Positions 45,964 to 58,660 of a stretch of 64,000 nucleotides of DNA are shown piece after piece; positions within the stretch are counted from its first letter, which is position 1, and each line of letters begins with the position of its first letter. The translations under genes and the position numbers were made by a program. The DNA lies in the NCBI GenBank assembly GCA_009829735.1, contig CM020619.1:18543816-18607815 (forward strand). Reading direction: 5' to 3'. Source of the DNA: Pyropia yezoensis (taxonomy: Eukaryota > Rhodophyta > Bangiophyceae > Bangiales > Bangiaceae). The notes beneath the pieces are model-generated. The model saw nothing but the letters and a program-made list of their open reading frames with translations, made no database searches and had not been told where the DNA came from.

Positions 45964-48629
45964 GGTCGCGGCGATCCTCGGCTGATGCACCACGGGTCGG
46001 GCACATGCGCTTAAGACCGCCATTCTGGGCTGAAGTGGATCAAGGCTGATTGATACCTACGGAATCAGTTGTGATACCTACGCCTCGGCGGGGGCATCCG
46101 TTGAAGCCCGCGGATGAGGCACAGCAGATGATACGAGTCTGATGAACAGCGGCTGCACCAATGAAAGGGCAGTTTTTCTTATACATGCACACCACCACCC
46201 TAGCAACGTGGCGCCACACGAGTCAGCGGCGCTACCCGCCACGCCCGCCGGCGACGCGGCGCTCCCGTGGATATCCATACACACTCATGCCTCTCCGAGC
46301 GCACACAGAAACGGAGAAAGAGAGGACAAGGCCAAAGAAAGCAGAAGGCAGCCCGCGGGTGAAGTCACTGTCCGACACGACACGCGAATGCATGTACCCC
46401 GCCACGCAACAAAGGGCATGTCGCGCGCGGGACTCACACGCCCAAGGAAATCCAGTCGCAGAGCTCTTCTTCTCCCACCACCACCGGTGGTGCACCATCA
46501 CCAGAAGCACGGTCCCCGCGCGGATCCCTGGCTTCTCGTAACCCACAGGGAAGCACAACGAGTCGCCGAAATCCCGTGCCAGCTCCGCGTCGTGCTTGAA
46601 AACGGTGTCGGCGTCACCGCTAAGGACGAAGACAGCGTCGGCGTCACCAACGGTTGGTGTCTCTGCCGAGGGGGGTGCTCATCGGGGCCCCCCGGGAGTG
46701 GCCGGCTGTTTGCCGCTGCGCCCATCGAGTATGTGTCTCTTCGCGACCACCCACCACGGTGCGACGTTGGGTCGCCCGCGTACAACGCCGTGGGGCAGAC
46801 CCCGTTCTATTTGAGTTCCGAGCCGACCCCCTTCTACTTGTATATGTACGCTTTGTGTGCCACCCGTTTCGTCTACCCATCGTGCTGACCACTTTTTTCT
46901 CTTTCGCTGCCGGGTACACGCTGCTGTTTGCCGTCAGGGGAGGTTTTGGCTCTTTCTTGTGTCCTTCCGTCTTTGTCAGGCGCCGCATATGCGGGTGCAC
47001 TCATGCCAACAATAAAATCGCGGGAGGAGATGCGGACTGTGTTGGACTGAGAGGAGGAGGCGTCCCCGCTGCGCGCATACGCGCGTGAGGCGCAAGTGTA
47101 CTTTGTCAACATCCACTCGCTGCGGGAAGAGGGCGTGGGCCCCGAAGAGGACAGTCTTGCCGCGGCCGCCCTCTTTGGGGCCGTCGGTGTGTCCCCCTCG
47201 TCCGGTAACCTGGTGGGCGTGTGGGCGCTCCAAGAGTGCTGAATACAATGTGTGCGATTTCATTTCATTGAGGAAAAAAAAAAAAAAAGACACGCTCCAT
47301 CTGTGTACACAATTTTGCGGCCCACCCTGTCCCCACCACCACGGCCGCGTCCTGCGGACGGCGCTGACAGCCGCTGCCGCCATCCGCAAAGGTAATGGGC
47401 AGCAGCTGCAGTCCGCGGGGGCGCGGCGGCGGTAGCGGCCCACCCCCCCTCTCCCCCCCCACAACCGGCGCGACTGCTGCGGAGGGTGGACCGCCGGTGG
47501 GCCGCGGCTGGCGCAACAACCACGCAGGCCACTCCACACCCGCTGGCTGGGGTGGCGCGGGATATCGGCCGCCGGTGCGGTGGCGCCCACGCTCCGTCCT
47601 CACCTGTCCTGCCGCCATTGATGTTGCCGGCGACGGCGGTAGCGTCCGCGTGGGAGCGGCGGCAGCAGCGCCCGCCACGGCAGTGCTCTGCAGCCGAGAA
47701 GGCCGCTGCGGCTGCGCCGGGCGCGGTGCGCCGCGCCGCGCCGCCCGGCACGGCCATGCCCCGCCTTCGCTCGGGCAGTAGCCGCTGCCTCATGGCGACC
47801 AGTCGACTGCGATCGCATTGGCTGGACACCCAAGGCACGTTGCCCAGAAGGTGTATTTATCTCGTACAGAAAGGCCGATGAAATACCCCCATCTTCGCGC
47901 CCAAGGAGTTGCATAAGGCGCTGTAGTGGGTAAACGCAAGACGCAGCAGTCGAAAGAGCAACTCTAAAGCTTTACCTGCACCGGGCAATATTTTTTCTTC
48001 TTTGCCGGTGGTCTCGTTTAGTTCAGCGCGAAGTCTTCCCGGGGAGACATCCGGACGCTGAGGGCGCGCGTCCACAGAGTTTTGCTTTTTTCTTTTTGTA
48101 CAGCTGTTGTGGGGTGTCTCCGCAGAAGCTCCTGTCTTAAGACGTCCGCACGGTCCCGGCCCTGCTGTTTACATGGTCTTGTAGCTCTACTTGTGGTACG
48201 GGGTGTTCGTATGCATCATCGCTGTCGCCCGGAAAACGACGCCTCAGGTGATAGGCAAAAACGGAGAGAAAGCTCGGCTCACGGTACCGTCAAAGGGGTT
48301 CACATTTTTCTCGGGACACCCGCAGACGATTTCGAGCTGACTTCTTGAACCTCCGTTTTCGCACCACTGGGCACGCAAGGCGAGTGTGAGGAGGCAGTCG
48401 CGGAGAGAACCTCGTTACAAATTGACGTACGAGTTTGATAATTTCATTATACGTAAATATCTGCAGTGTGACGACACTCTTGAGGTATTTAAACAAGTGC
48501 TTTCGGCTGCACCACCCCTCGCCCGCTGCGTTGTTCGCCAACGAAGGCTGTGCCGTCATCCTCCCTCTTCCGCACGTCCCTCCCCCCGTCCGCCCGTCCG
48601 CCCGCCCGCCCGCCCGTCTGCCGTCCGCC
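45964..48629. other. Intergenic region with lower GC, no supported gene
   Basis: Composition is nearer average than elsewhere. An A15 run sits at about 47275. No open frame shows domains. The last 200 bases include an AT-rich patch (48430-48500, ttataaat-like tatacgtaaatatc) followed by a C-rich leader just before the ALG13-like gene, a plausible promoter. Confidence 0.4.
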
Positions 48630-49205
48630 ATGGCGCCTGCCACCGCACTGGTCACCGTCGGCTCCACCTCCTTTGACGCCCTCGTCGCCGCGGCGGTCAC
48701 CCCCCCCGTCGTGGTCGCCCTCACCGCCCGCGGCATCGGCCGTCTGCTCATCCAGTACGGCCGCGGGGCGGCACCCCCGGCGCTGCCGCTCCCATCCCCC
48801 CCCCCCCCCAGCGCTCCCTCCCCCGGGGCGGCTCCATCACCACCACTCCCCCCCCTCGAGGTGGTGGCGTTCGCCTTCAAGCCTTCCCTCGCCTCCGACA
48901 TGGCGGCCGCGTCGCTGGTGGTCACCCACGGCGGCGCCGGGTCGGTGCTCGAGGCCCTCCGATCGGGCGTCCCAACGGTGGTGGTTGTCAATGGGGGGCT
49001 GATGGACAACCATCAGACAGAGCTGGCGACGGCGCTTGCCGAGGGCGGCCACGCCGCGACGGCCGCGCCGACGGCCGAAGCGTTGGCGGCGGTCGTGGGG
49101 GGGTGGGCGTGGGAGAAGAGGGCGCCGCTGCCGCCGCCCCGGGGGGGAGTCTTTGGGGGGGTCCTTGCGCAGGAGCTGGTTGTGGCGTACGACCCGTGGG
49201 GGTGA
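48630..49205 (+). CDS. ALG13: UDP-GlcNAc transferase subunit ALG13-like
   Basis: ALG13 pairs with membrane protein ALG14 on the ER to add the second GlcNAc to the dolichol-linked oligosaccharide of N-glycosylation. The product is 191 residues, close to the yeast size. I chose the ATG at 48630 (ccgccATGGCG), which begins directly with the family start (ALVTVGSTSFDALV). Next come RLLIQYGRG, a Pro-rich insert (about residues 52-76), FKPSLASDMAAASLVVTHGG with the GT28 glycine-rich motif GGAGSVLEAL, and VNGGLMDNHQTELA with the conserved DNHQ. The end (VVAYDPWG) is followed by a TGA. No intron is seen. The open frame extends further upstream but without family likeness. Confidence 0.92.
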   Translation: MAPATALVTVGSTSFDALVAAAVTPPVVVALTARGIGRLLIQYGRGAAPPALPLPSPPPPSAPSPGAAPSPPLPPLEVVAFAFKPSLASDMAAASLVVTHGGAGSVLEALRSGVPTVVVVNGGLMDNHQTELATALAEGGHAATAAPTAEALAAVVGGWAWEKRAPLPPPRGGVFGGVLAQELVVAYDPWG

Positions 49206-50009
49206 AAGCTCGTGCGGGAAGGGGTGGGGGGGGTCGGCGGGGCTGACTGTTAGAAGGTTTGGGGGAGCAGGGTCTGAGGGGGGGGGGGAGGGACGATGGA
49301 GGGGGGGGAAGGGGGGGAGGGTGGCTTTTCTGGACGGAACATGGGGGGTCCGACCGGCGCTTTAGAGTGAGGCCGGGAGGATGGGGCATGGGGGGGGGCT
49401 CACTCAGGGGCGTGACGCTCTCACCGTGATGACGGCGCTGCTGCCGCCCCCCACTAACCCGGCGCTTGCCCGTCGGCCGCCGCCGCGGCTGCCCACTGCT
49501 GCCGCCCCGCCCGTGCGCGCCTACGCCAACGACCTGCGGCTCTCCCGCCCGCCCGCCTGCCCACCCAATCATGTACGCCTTCATCAGTGCCGGGCACGGC
49601 ACGGCGTGGCCGGGCACGATAATTTCGCTCTTCTCGGCCCCCTTCCCCTCGCGTGCGCAGCAGGCGGGTGCTCGTGGCGCCAGGCGGTGCTCCGCTGCGT
49701 CCCGCCGCCTTTGCCCTACCCCCTCCCTTGCCACCCATCTGACCGCCCTCTTCCCCCCCCCTCCACCTTTTCTTGACCTCGCCCGCCCGTCGACCGCCGG
49801 TCTTCGTCCCCTCACCCCCCCTCGCCGCCCTCCTCCTCCCCGCGTTTTCTTCCTTGCTATTCCTCTTCCCGGCCTATTCCCTACATTCGCTTTCGCCTCG
49901 CTGCCCTCACCCACCCACCTCGTTTTCCTCTCCATCCTCCCCCCCCTCTTACATCATCTTGCCTGCTGTCCTCTCCCACCCTTCCCCTCTTCCCCTTCCG
50001 TCCCTGGCG
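49206..50009. other. Intergenic spacer and C/T-rich leader
   Basis: G runs at about 49276-49320 are followed by a long pyrimidine-rich stretch (49740-50005), resembling the leaders in front of the oxidoreductase and ALG13-like genes. No gene is seen. Confidence 0.5.
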
Positions 50010-50678
50010 ATGGCGCCCCCCCCCCCTCCCGCCTTGCCTGCCGCCGCCGCCCGTGCCGTCACCCGCACCCTCATCGACGCGGTCGCCGCGACTCCCGGTG
50101 CCGACGCGGCGGACCTCGCGTGGGCGGCGGGCCTGCCGCCGCCGCTGGACCAGCGCACCGACGCTTGGGGGGGGGGGCGCCTCGGCGGGTGGCCACCCCC
50201 GCTGCCGGCCGCGTGCGGCGGCGGTGGCGTCGGCCGCGGCACCGCCGCAGTTTCCGCGCCGTGGGCGGCCGCCTCCTGGGATGCCCCCACGTACGCGGTG
50301 GAGCTGTTTGACGCCGCGCACGCGGGGGCGGGGGGGGGACAGGCGCTCGATGGGGGCCGCGACGGCGGGTGGGGCAACCCCTTTGGCGGCGGCTCGCTCC
50401 TGCGCGACGGTGGCGGCGGCGGCGGCGACGGCGGCGTTGGCGGTTGCTCTGGCGGCGGCGGCGACGCGGCGGCCACTGCCGCAGACGCGGACGCGCGGGT
50501 AACGGCGGCGGTGGCGGCGCTGCGGGCACGCGAAGCGGCGCTCGCCGACCACCAGACAGGGGGCGTCGACGAGCCCGCCGTCGCGGCGGCGGTGGCGGCG
50601 TTGACCGCCCTTGCCGCCGCTGCCGACACGGTGCGGGCGGCCGCGTCGGGAGGGGGGCGACAGCAGCAGGGGGGGTAG
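50010..50678 (+). CDS. Hypothetical Ala/Gly-rich protein
   Basis: The product is 222 residues. The ATG at 50010 (ctggcgATGGCG) follows a pyrimidine-rich leader like those of neighbouring genes. An N-terminal helix (LPAAAARAVTRTLIDAVAAT) and a segment ADLAWAAGLPPPLDQRTDAW look protein-like; then come Gly-rich linkers, a stretch SWDAPTYAVELFDAAHAG, and C-terminal Ala-rich helices with regular charged residues (VAALRAREAALADHQ) that could form a coiled coil. No family is recognised. It converges on the CHRD-domain gene with a 400-base gap. Confidence 0.6.
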   Translation: MAPPPPPALPAAAARAVTRTLIDAVAATPGADAADLAWAAGLPPPLDQRTDAWGGGRLGGWPPPLPAACGGGGVGRGTAAVSAPWAAASWDAPTYAVELFDAAHAGAGGGQALDGGRDGGWGNPFGGGSLLRDGGGGGGDGGVGGCSGGGGDAAATAADADARVTAAVAALRAREAALADHQTGGVDEPAVAAAVAALTALAAAADTVRAAASGGGRQQQGG

Positions 50679-51084
50679 GGGCGTCTGACTGCGACGACGG
50701 GAGGGGAGGGCGGGGGGGTGGTCGGCCGCCCGCGCCGTGGCGCATGGGTCTTTGGGTGCGGTGCGGGGGGGGGGGTGGGGGGGATGGGGGACGGGCGACC
50801 GCGCGGCGGCGACGGCGGTACTGGGGTGGGGGGGTAGGAGCGCTCGGCCCGGCCCTGCGCGCAGACCAACGGTGCAGGGGCGCTGTGCATGTACAGTACA
50901 GTAAGTTTTACGTACATACAAGAGCCGCTATCCACGCAAGGCGCACCACCTACAGTATGTAGGCATGTGCAGTACCGCCCGCTGTCGCCGCCCGAGCACA
51001 CCCCCCCCACCCTCCCCCCCTGACCACCCACACAGCCGCACATGGTTCTCCCCTCGCGCCCCCGCCCGCCCGGCCGCGGACGCC
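50679..51084. other. Spacer between converging genes with small palindromes
   Basis: It contains gtacagtacagtaag (50891 on) and the palindrome cctacagtatgtagg (50950-50964) between two 3' ends. Similar GTACAGTAC-type words recur near other gene ends in the window and may belong to termination or 3'-processing signals. No gene is seen. Confidence 0.5.
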
Positions 51085-52277
51085 TTACACGAATGACGAG
51101 GCGGACCGCCGCATGACGTCAGGCGGCTGCCACCCCCGAACCCCCCCGCCCCTTGCTCCCCCCGACCGTGTGCCCCTCGCGTCGGGCGACAGTGGCGACG
51201 CCTGGTCGTCCGACCCGTCGTCCGCCGTAGCGGCGCCACCACCGCCGCGTCGCCCACCCGCCGACCCCGTCCACCTGCCGCCCCCCCGCCGCTCCTCCTC
51301 CTCCTCCTCCCACCACTCCGATTCTCCCGCCGCCGCCGGGTGTGCCGGCGGCGCCCTGAGCGCCGCTGCCGCTGCTGCGACCGGCCGCGATGCTGCGCCC
51401 CCTCCAGGAAGTCCCGGGCCCCCCCCTTGTGCCTCTGCCAGCCGGGCGCCCTGCCGGCGCCGCAGCCACGTGGCGGCAACCGCCAGCAACGCCCCCACCA
51501 CCACCACCGCGGCGGCAATGCCCACAGCCGCTGCCGCAGACACCCCCCCCCCGCCTCGCGCATCCATCCGGCGGCCCATTGCCACCACCGCAGTCGTTGC
51601 CGCGGCCGTCAAATTGCCCGTGGCGGCCAGCTCTTCCTCGCTGACCGGCCACAGCTGCGTGCGGAGCTCCCCATTGGGATACCCCCGCGTGTGGACGTTG
51701 AGGTACAGGCGGCCCGCCGCCGCCCTAACCAGGCCCTCGGGCGTCAGATCCACGGTCACATTCCCGTGCCCCGCCGTCCCCCCCTGAGACAGGATGGTGA
51801 TGGGGAAGAGGTTCACAACGATGGCCGGGTTGTTCATCCCCGCGAAGGCCGAGTGCACGTGGATGCCCCTGGCAGGATCCACGGGGCTGGCCAGCCGCTC
51901 AAACGACCACCGTAGGTGGAGGGTGCGCCCCCACACCATCCCCGCCGCCGTGCCGACGGCGGGCGTGTCGCGTGGCGGGTTTACCTGGGCGCCGCTGGAG
52001 ATGCCGAGCAGGAGAGTCCACGGGGGGGGGGCCGATGGTGGCTCCACCGGGGGGGGGGGGGGGGGGGGGTGACCGCCGATGCCACCGCTGCCGCCGCCAT
52101 GGCGGTCAGCACGAATAGGGCGATCGTGAGCACGGGTGACGGCCACGGGGCGGCCCGCCGCGTCTGTCCTGGTCGCTGCCGCCGTCGCCGCCGCGACCAG
52201 GGGGGAAGCGCCGCGACAGAAGCGGCGGGGAACGGTGGCGCCGCCCTGCCAGGCGGGGTGTCGAGAGTAGCGTCCAT
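51085..52277 (-). CDS. CHRD-domain membrane protein, frame broken at a G run
   Basis: The CHRD domain is an extracellular fold first described in chordin and common in surface proteins of many lineages. The ATG at 52277 leads a basic stretch and a signal-anchor segment (VLTIALFVLTAMAAAAVASA), then Pro codons entering a 21-base homopolymer (G on plus, 52049-52069). After it the reading frame must change to reach the domain: WTLLLGISSGAQVNPP, LHLRWSFERL, GIHVHSAFAGMN, GHGNVTVDLTPEGL and LYLNVHTRGYPNGELRTQL, the last being the hallmark end of CHRD. A second hydrophobic segment (AAAVGIAAAVVVVGALLAVA) anchors the C-terminal side, followed by an acidic patch (EWWEEEEEE) and a low-complexity cytoplasmic tail ending SASSFV with a TAA or TAG-type stop at 51085. 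The N-terminal assignment depends on the frame change. Confidence 0.8.
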
Positions 52278-55200
52278 GGCTCGGGAAGGGGCGGATGAAC
52301 TGGGGGGCGGGTGAAAGTGGCGGTGGTGGCGGTTGTGTGTGCGTGGATGGAGGCGGCGGCCGCCAACAACGCGGTCGGGGAGGGACACCTGCAAGGGGGA
52401 GGACGGTGGCCAGCCCGAGTGACGCGGGCGTGGCCCTGCCTCCCCGCGCGTCGTGCGGCGCCACCCGCCGGGCAGCAGACACCCCGCCCTGGACTAACCT
52501 TTGTGCTGCTTGGCGCTTCCAGCCCGCCAGGCGATCATGCCTCTCAACAGCGCAGGCTCTCCGACACACAGACACCCACACGATCGACTTGCCTCACCCC
52601 GTCCGCGGTCCGTGCTGTCGCCCGTGTGCGTATGCAACGTATCTCCTTGCACCTACGAGGGGGGGGAAGAGCAGAAGGGAGGACGGCCCGCCGCCGGCAT
52701 GGGGGTAGCAAAAAGGAGACGTGGGCTGAACTGCCAACGCACTCAGTACGACAAGCGCACCGAAGCGCTTTGGATGGTAGGGCCGCCACCCACGAAGGCC
52801 CCCCCCCCCCCCCCCGGGGGGAGAGGCGGTGTCAACCGAAAGGGGTGCGCGCTAAGCGGGCAGCACCCTGATCGTCTGCTCCGCTCTCGGCCAAGCACGG
52901 GGTGGGGCCGGTGAATCGCGTGCTGCCGTGCAAAGTGCGGTGCGGATGACAAGGGTGCTGCCACCTTCGTAAGTTGGCGACGGGTGCGTGTGAAGGTGGT
53001 AGGAGGAGATGGAGAGGAGTCTGGGGAGGGGAGGTGGGGGGGGTGGGAGTGGCGGAGGTGCTGGAAGGGCCCGCTCCAGGGTGTTCATCCTACACCCGGG
53101 CCGCGACCCACGTGCACCATACTCGCGCAACACAACCTCAGGGTGACAGGTGGTCGGTGCGTGGAGGATCATCATCGCGCGGCGAGTGGAGGCGCTGGGA
53201 GGGGAGAGGGGCGACGTTTGCCCCTGTGGTTGCGGGTCTCGCCCAGCGGCCACGCGCCTTGTTGCCGGCCAGCGGAACGCCCGCGCCGAGGCAGGGCAGA
53301 GGCTGGTGGCGAGCGCCGCGGTCTCGGCCAGCCGCGGACCTACAGTATGTATGTACCATAGGGCGGGACGGCCACGCGCTGAGGGATGCCACGTCATCGT
53401 AAGCGGCCCAGCGAGAGCCTGTGGACTGGCTCTCAAAGCCGGACGAGCTATTTAGACTTTTAACGTACTGGGCGCTAATGCCAAGAACCGGAGTAGTCAA
53501 CACTTTCTCCAACAAACCTCCCTGCAAAGGTGCATATACGTACTTAGACATGAGTGTCGCTTCCATTGGAAGGTGAAAGGATCCAGCAAGCGTATTCGAT
53601 GATTTAATCAAAAATCAATGTAGCCCCCAGCCAAGCGCGAGGGGGCCTGATAGCGAAGCTTTTTCGGATCAGAGCTTGAACGTTCAGACCCCCTTCCCTG
53701 TTGCGCCCCTGGCCCTGTAGCCCCGCCCGCCACGCCCTCCCCCAGCACTGTTCCCGAGCGTCAGAACACCGCCGGCAGAACAGTCCGATGCGTTGCCTTG
53801 CAAGGGGCACACGTCGGAGCGGCACATCAGGAGGGGGATTGCGGACGAGGGAGAGGGGAAGCGGGGGGGTGTGGCTCACACGCGAACGCGCGGCCGCGCG
53901 CTGCGCGGCGCACCCCGGGCACGAGCACGAGGGCGCCCGTGCCCGCAGCCTCCCAACACGCCACCCTCATAGAGTGTTCGGAACGTGCCAGCACAAGTGC
54001 GCACCGCTGTTGCATGGCAGGCATGCGCGTAGACCCGAAGGACGCTGTGGGACACTGGAGATGCATTCTGCGGTCCAGGACCACCGTCGTTGGGGTGCTT
54101 TCCTGTGATTCGTCCTCACGGCACCGCCCCGTCGTCACCCCGGCTGGTTCTGTGTATGCCCCACCAAGCCAGGGCGGTCAAAGTGGGCGCACAGGCCGTT
54201 GCCCCCGCGTGAGCCTTCAGACGTGTCTGGCACGCAGTCCATTGCGTGCTTGTTGGCGACGCCGGCTGGCACAGCCCGGGGTGGCGCCGCCCCCTGCAAA
54301 AGGGGGGCACTCCCCTTCCCCCGCACCTCCCGCGCATCCCGCGGCGCCCTCGCTGCCATTCCCGTCAACAGTTCTTAAGCTGACGTGGGGTCCACTGTGA
54401 CGCCGCGTGTCCGGCGCGCAGGCGCCGCTCATAGGGGCACCCGCAGCGGCGGCAGCCAGGCAGGTGCCGGCGGAAGTCCTGACCCGGTGTTGGAGGACCC
54501 CACCTCATTACAGTTTCTGTCTGTTGCAATTGCGTGTCGATATGCACGACTCAGTCTCTCTTTTCGTATAAGTAGTTGCTAAGTGATTGAACATGCCGCC
54601 AAGCACGCCCCGACTGTCTGGGCGTGCGGGCATGACACGCCCGTAGAACACGCCTTAGTGCGCGCCCGGTGTTTTCTTTAGAGCACGCCCCGGGCGGCCG
54701 TCTCAACCCTATTTCTGGCCACCTGAGGCGTCGAGCTTTGATTTTGTCCCGCATGCGTACAGATATATTTTAGTAGTCGGTTGATAGGCGCTTTCGAGTT
54801 GTCATCGAACCTGGGGCGTGCGAGACAAACTGATTGAGTGTAGGCACGCGCCCGTCCAACTGGTCACAGAGTCAGATTAATTTGTGATCATCTTCGGTCA
54901 GGATTGTCACCTGTCGCAGCCTTCTCAAAATCGATTGTGGATGACTTCCGCGTGAAACGATTGTGGATGACTTCCGCGCGCCACGTTCATACCTCTCACG
55001 CGGCGCGCCCTCGAATACAACGCCCACTTTACATACACGCATGCGCAGCGTCCGCTGATCAGAACAAGTTGGGGTGAGTGCGTGGGGCAGACGTTGGGCG
55101 TGCAGGCGAGGTGGGTTCGGTGCGGTGGGGTGCTTGCGAGCCGGCACTGCTCTTTTTTTTTTCTGTTTACCAGCAGACGAGCGATGTCTTATCTGCTACC

Positions 55201-58200
55201 TATCCCCGCAGCTCTCTCACACGTGCATACCGCGCTGCTGTCCCGGAACTCGGCCGTGACGACGGCTTTGATAAAGCACCCCTATCTGCACCCCCCACTA
55301 GGACGCACCCCCAGATGACGCGCACGGCCGCTACCGCACGGGGCCCCGGGCGTTGGGGGGGGGAACGCCTCTACAAGCTCCCCCCCCAGCCGACGTCTTT
55401 GGCAGCTTACGGCGCACGCACGCGCGGCTTGTAGGCAGAAGCACGAGGTGGCGCCCTCGTGGCGGTGCCCCAACTGGCGTGGACTCGCGCGTACCGCGCA
55501 ATACTTTTGTGCTCAGCTTTACTACCAGAGCGATTCTGGTGCTGCGCAACTCAAGCTAAGGACCGCTTTTTTCCGGCAGTTGCTCGGTCGGTCGGAACGT
55601 GGGCTACAAGCCGCCGGGCTCACTTTTCGCCCCGGGCTCTCTCGCTCCAGGATCGGATGACTCTGAGGGTTCCATACCCTGCTGGATTTCCAGCTCGGCT
55701 GATAGCAGGCGTTAAGTGCGGCTCATGGTAGAGTCCCTCCACGCCCCCAGCAGTTTTCCCGTCCCGCCACGCACCACCGGTCACACATCTACAGGCAGGG
55801 ACAGTAAGAGAAACGAGAAGGCTCCCTCCGTTCGTCCCGGCCTTCCACCTTGCGCTCATTACGCGCCTGCCCAGGGCGTGCCCACTCCCAACTTGGAGCA
55901 GGCCGCTCACCCTTCCGCACCCCGTGCGATTCGAGCCCGCTTGGCGAATCGGCCTTCAGCTGAACTGCCCGAGAATGCACCGTCCTCCACCCCCTCCAGA
56001 GGCGGCCCCGTCTAGACGACCCAGGGTACTCCACGGTCTCGCAGAGCACATCTCCACCGCACAACGTGGCGGGGTGGCCCCTCCCGAGCCAGCCCCATGC
56101 ATCCAAACCTGGGTTCACGCCTCTCGAGCGCGTAGCCAATAGGAGCGCGCAACTACTTCGGGACGTTCGCACGTCTCACACCGCCCCCGGCCACCTGTGA
56201 AACGCGTCTGTTATTTTTTTTACGTGGGCACTTCATCTCCGCAGGCTCCCACGGCGCACGCCTCTGCACGGCACGGTCGCCCAATGAGCTATCAATTCCG
56301 CTCCTCAGGCCTCACCCCCAACGTATGCCGAGGTCCCGCGCACGTGCCCCGCCCCTTGGCCACACTAGATCGTGCACACCATTTCTGTCCTCTGCCCCGA
56401 CTCGTCTATCCCTTAGCCTTCCCCGGCCACCCCCCGCGCAGCTGTGACGGGCGTGCTAAGGGGGCACGCCTCTTACCGCCCAGCTTGGGCAATGCTCACC
56501 CAAGAGGAGTTCAGCTCGGATAGCACCGTCCGTCTTTTATTCTTGCCCCCTCTGTGCGACTCGCGTGTGGACACGCACGAGAGAAAAGTCTCGACAGGGT
56601 CCTCCCAGGCTCTGGCAGCCGCGCAGCTGCCCATGAGCTCGTTCCTGCACCCCCGTCTCCTTTGTTGGAATCCCCCTGCCCAACCCCCCCCCCCATTTCT
56701 TCTCCTCCTTCGTGTTGTACTCCGCAACACCTCTTCCTCCTCCCACTCCTCAGAGTCTTTTCAGCTTGCCCCCTTGCACTTCTCGTACTATTCTTCGTGG
56801 GCGCGCTGGTGCCTGCCGTCGTGGTGCGCATCTCTTTCGTGGGTTCGCGGGGGGTACCGCGGTTTTGTCGGTCTGGGGGAATACTTCGCATCTTGACTTT
56901 TGTGGACTAGTCATGCAGCGTGCGTTTGACGCCAGACTTCTTTGGCAATGTGTCGTTCTCTTTCCCTTCATGTCATTTTGATTGGCTCCGTGTGCTTCTA
57001 TCTAGATCCGCTCTTTTTTCATATGTCGCTGTCTCTCTCGTTGACTCTGTACTGTCTCCTTCGATTCAACGCGATCTTCTTGGTCTCCGTGCCTCTTTAT
57101 GTTCTGTCTATGTTTGACAATTTCTCTATGTGTCAGTGACTCTGGCTTCGCATGTGTGTTCTCCTCTTTGTCGTTGTATTCTTCTCTTCGTCTTTGTCTT
57201 CCTCGCCTAGTTCGCCTCTTGCTCATGGTGAGGGCGATCATGCCTTGGAGGGTGCCCCGACGAGGGCTGTGGGTGAGCACCGAGGGTGTCCCTCGGAAGG
57301 CCGAGGGAAGGGGCCCTGGGTGCCGCTGGGAGTGCCGTGGGGGGGTGCCTGAGTGCCCGTGGGCGTAGCCCTGGAGGTGCCTGATCACGTACAAAACAGT
57401 GCTTATTCATTTGGAAAGCACGGCCCCAAGCCGAGCTGACGTCCAGAGCACAGCCAACTCTGACTGCCGTGCTTGACAGGGTCTTCGTGCAGTTCGTATG
57501 TTGGCTGATGCACTCGACGTCGTGTAGAGGTGGCAGGACACGCGGCCTGACAAGGGTGGTGTCGGGCGATCTCATCGTTTTGTCTGCGCGTCCCAGCACA
57601 CCCGTCGCCATGCGGACAGCGTCCTGCATCTGCTGTCGCGTCATACGCCATGACTGCACCTGCCAATCGTGCGTGCTCTCCGTCCTCATGGACAGCTGCT
57701 GCGCATTAGCACCCGTGGGAGTGTGAGCCCCCTCCTCCATGTATGTCTAAGTGTACTCCAAATTCCACTTGATCACAAAAAATGCTTAGTACGACCCGGT
57801 CCGCGCTTGAGCCGCAATCGACCGGCGATCCGAGCTGCGGAGTTCACAATGGACAGTTGGAGACTCGCACAGACCTTGCGGTTCTTGATTGCGGTAAAGT
57901 CCATCGACAGCTCCATTACCAGTACCCGCGCCTCCTCTATCCACTCGCCGCCAGTATGGTTGGGGTCCATCTGCACGGGGATACATGACCCTCTTGTGCC
58001 TCCACCTTGGCAGCTCTTGCAACGACTGCGCGCCACGGCTCCGTCACGAGTGCGCGTGGCTGCCACGAGCCCAGGGAGGGTTGAATAGGTCGTGGTCATG
58101 GCCGCGGCGGCGCACCGGACGCTGTCGCTTCCTCGCTAGCAGGTGACTGGGGGGCGCGACGGGCGCCAGCGTTGCAGGTAGGTTCCCCCAGGAGGCTTGA

Positions 58201-58587
58201 CCTGGGCAGCACAGCGCTCCCCCACGGTTCGCTACCGCGACTAGAATTGCTTTCGAGCGATGCCCCTCCACTGCCTCCGTTGCTCCTTGCCCAGCCAATC
58301 TGCGCGGCAGACCAGATCAGTGTCAATCTGTATGGCAGACCAAAGCAATATCGCAGGCAATGGCAGCAAGTGAAGCGTTTGCGGGAGACCTGAGAGTCAT
58401 CTCATGACCATCATAATGTGAAGCGCTAAGCGGTATTTAGGCATTCACAGACCAATGACACATCAACGCGGCACGCCAGTTCTTTCAATAAGACAGTACA
58501 GTACACTGTCTGTTCCTTTGCAGAGAGCAGTTTTCAGGACTCTCCCAATGCCTTTGGCTCATCGTAGCCGAAGGCGCTCACAGTTCA
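52278..58587. other. Long intergenic region without supported genes
   Basis: Over 6 kb I find no frame with domain signatures. GC drops from about 53.4 kb onward. A second cctacagtatgtatg word lies at 53339. Pyrimidine-rich tracts occur at 56.5-57.2 kb. A near-palindrome gacagtacagtacactgtc lies at 58492-58510. The composition suggests decayed mobile DNA; no tRNA or rRNA gene was recognised. Confidence 0.4.
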
Positions 58588-58660
58588 ATGCTAGAAATAG
58601 TCCATGACACAGTTAGGGCGTCTGAAGATAGAATCGTCACAGATGTTGCGAACGCTGTAG

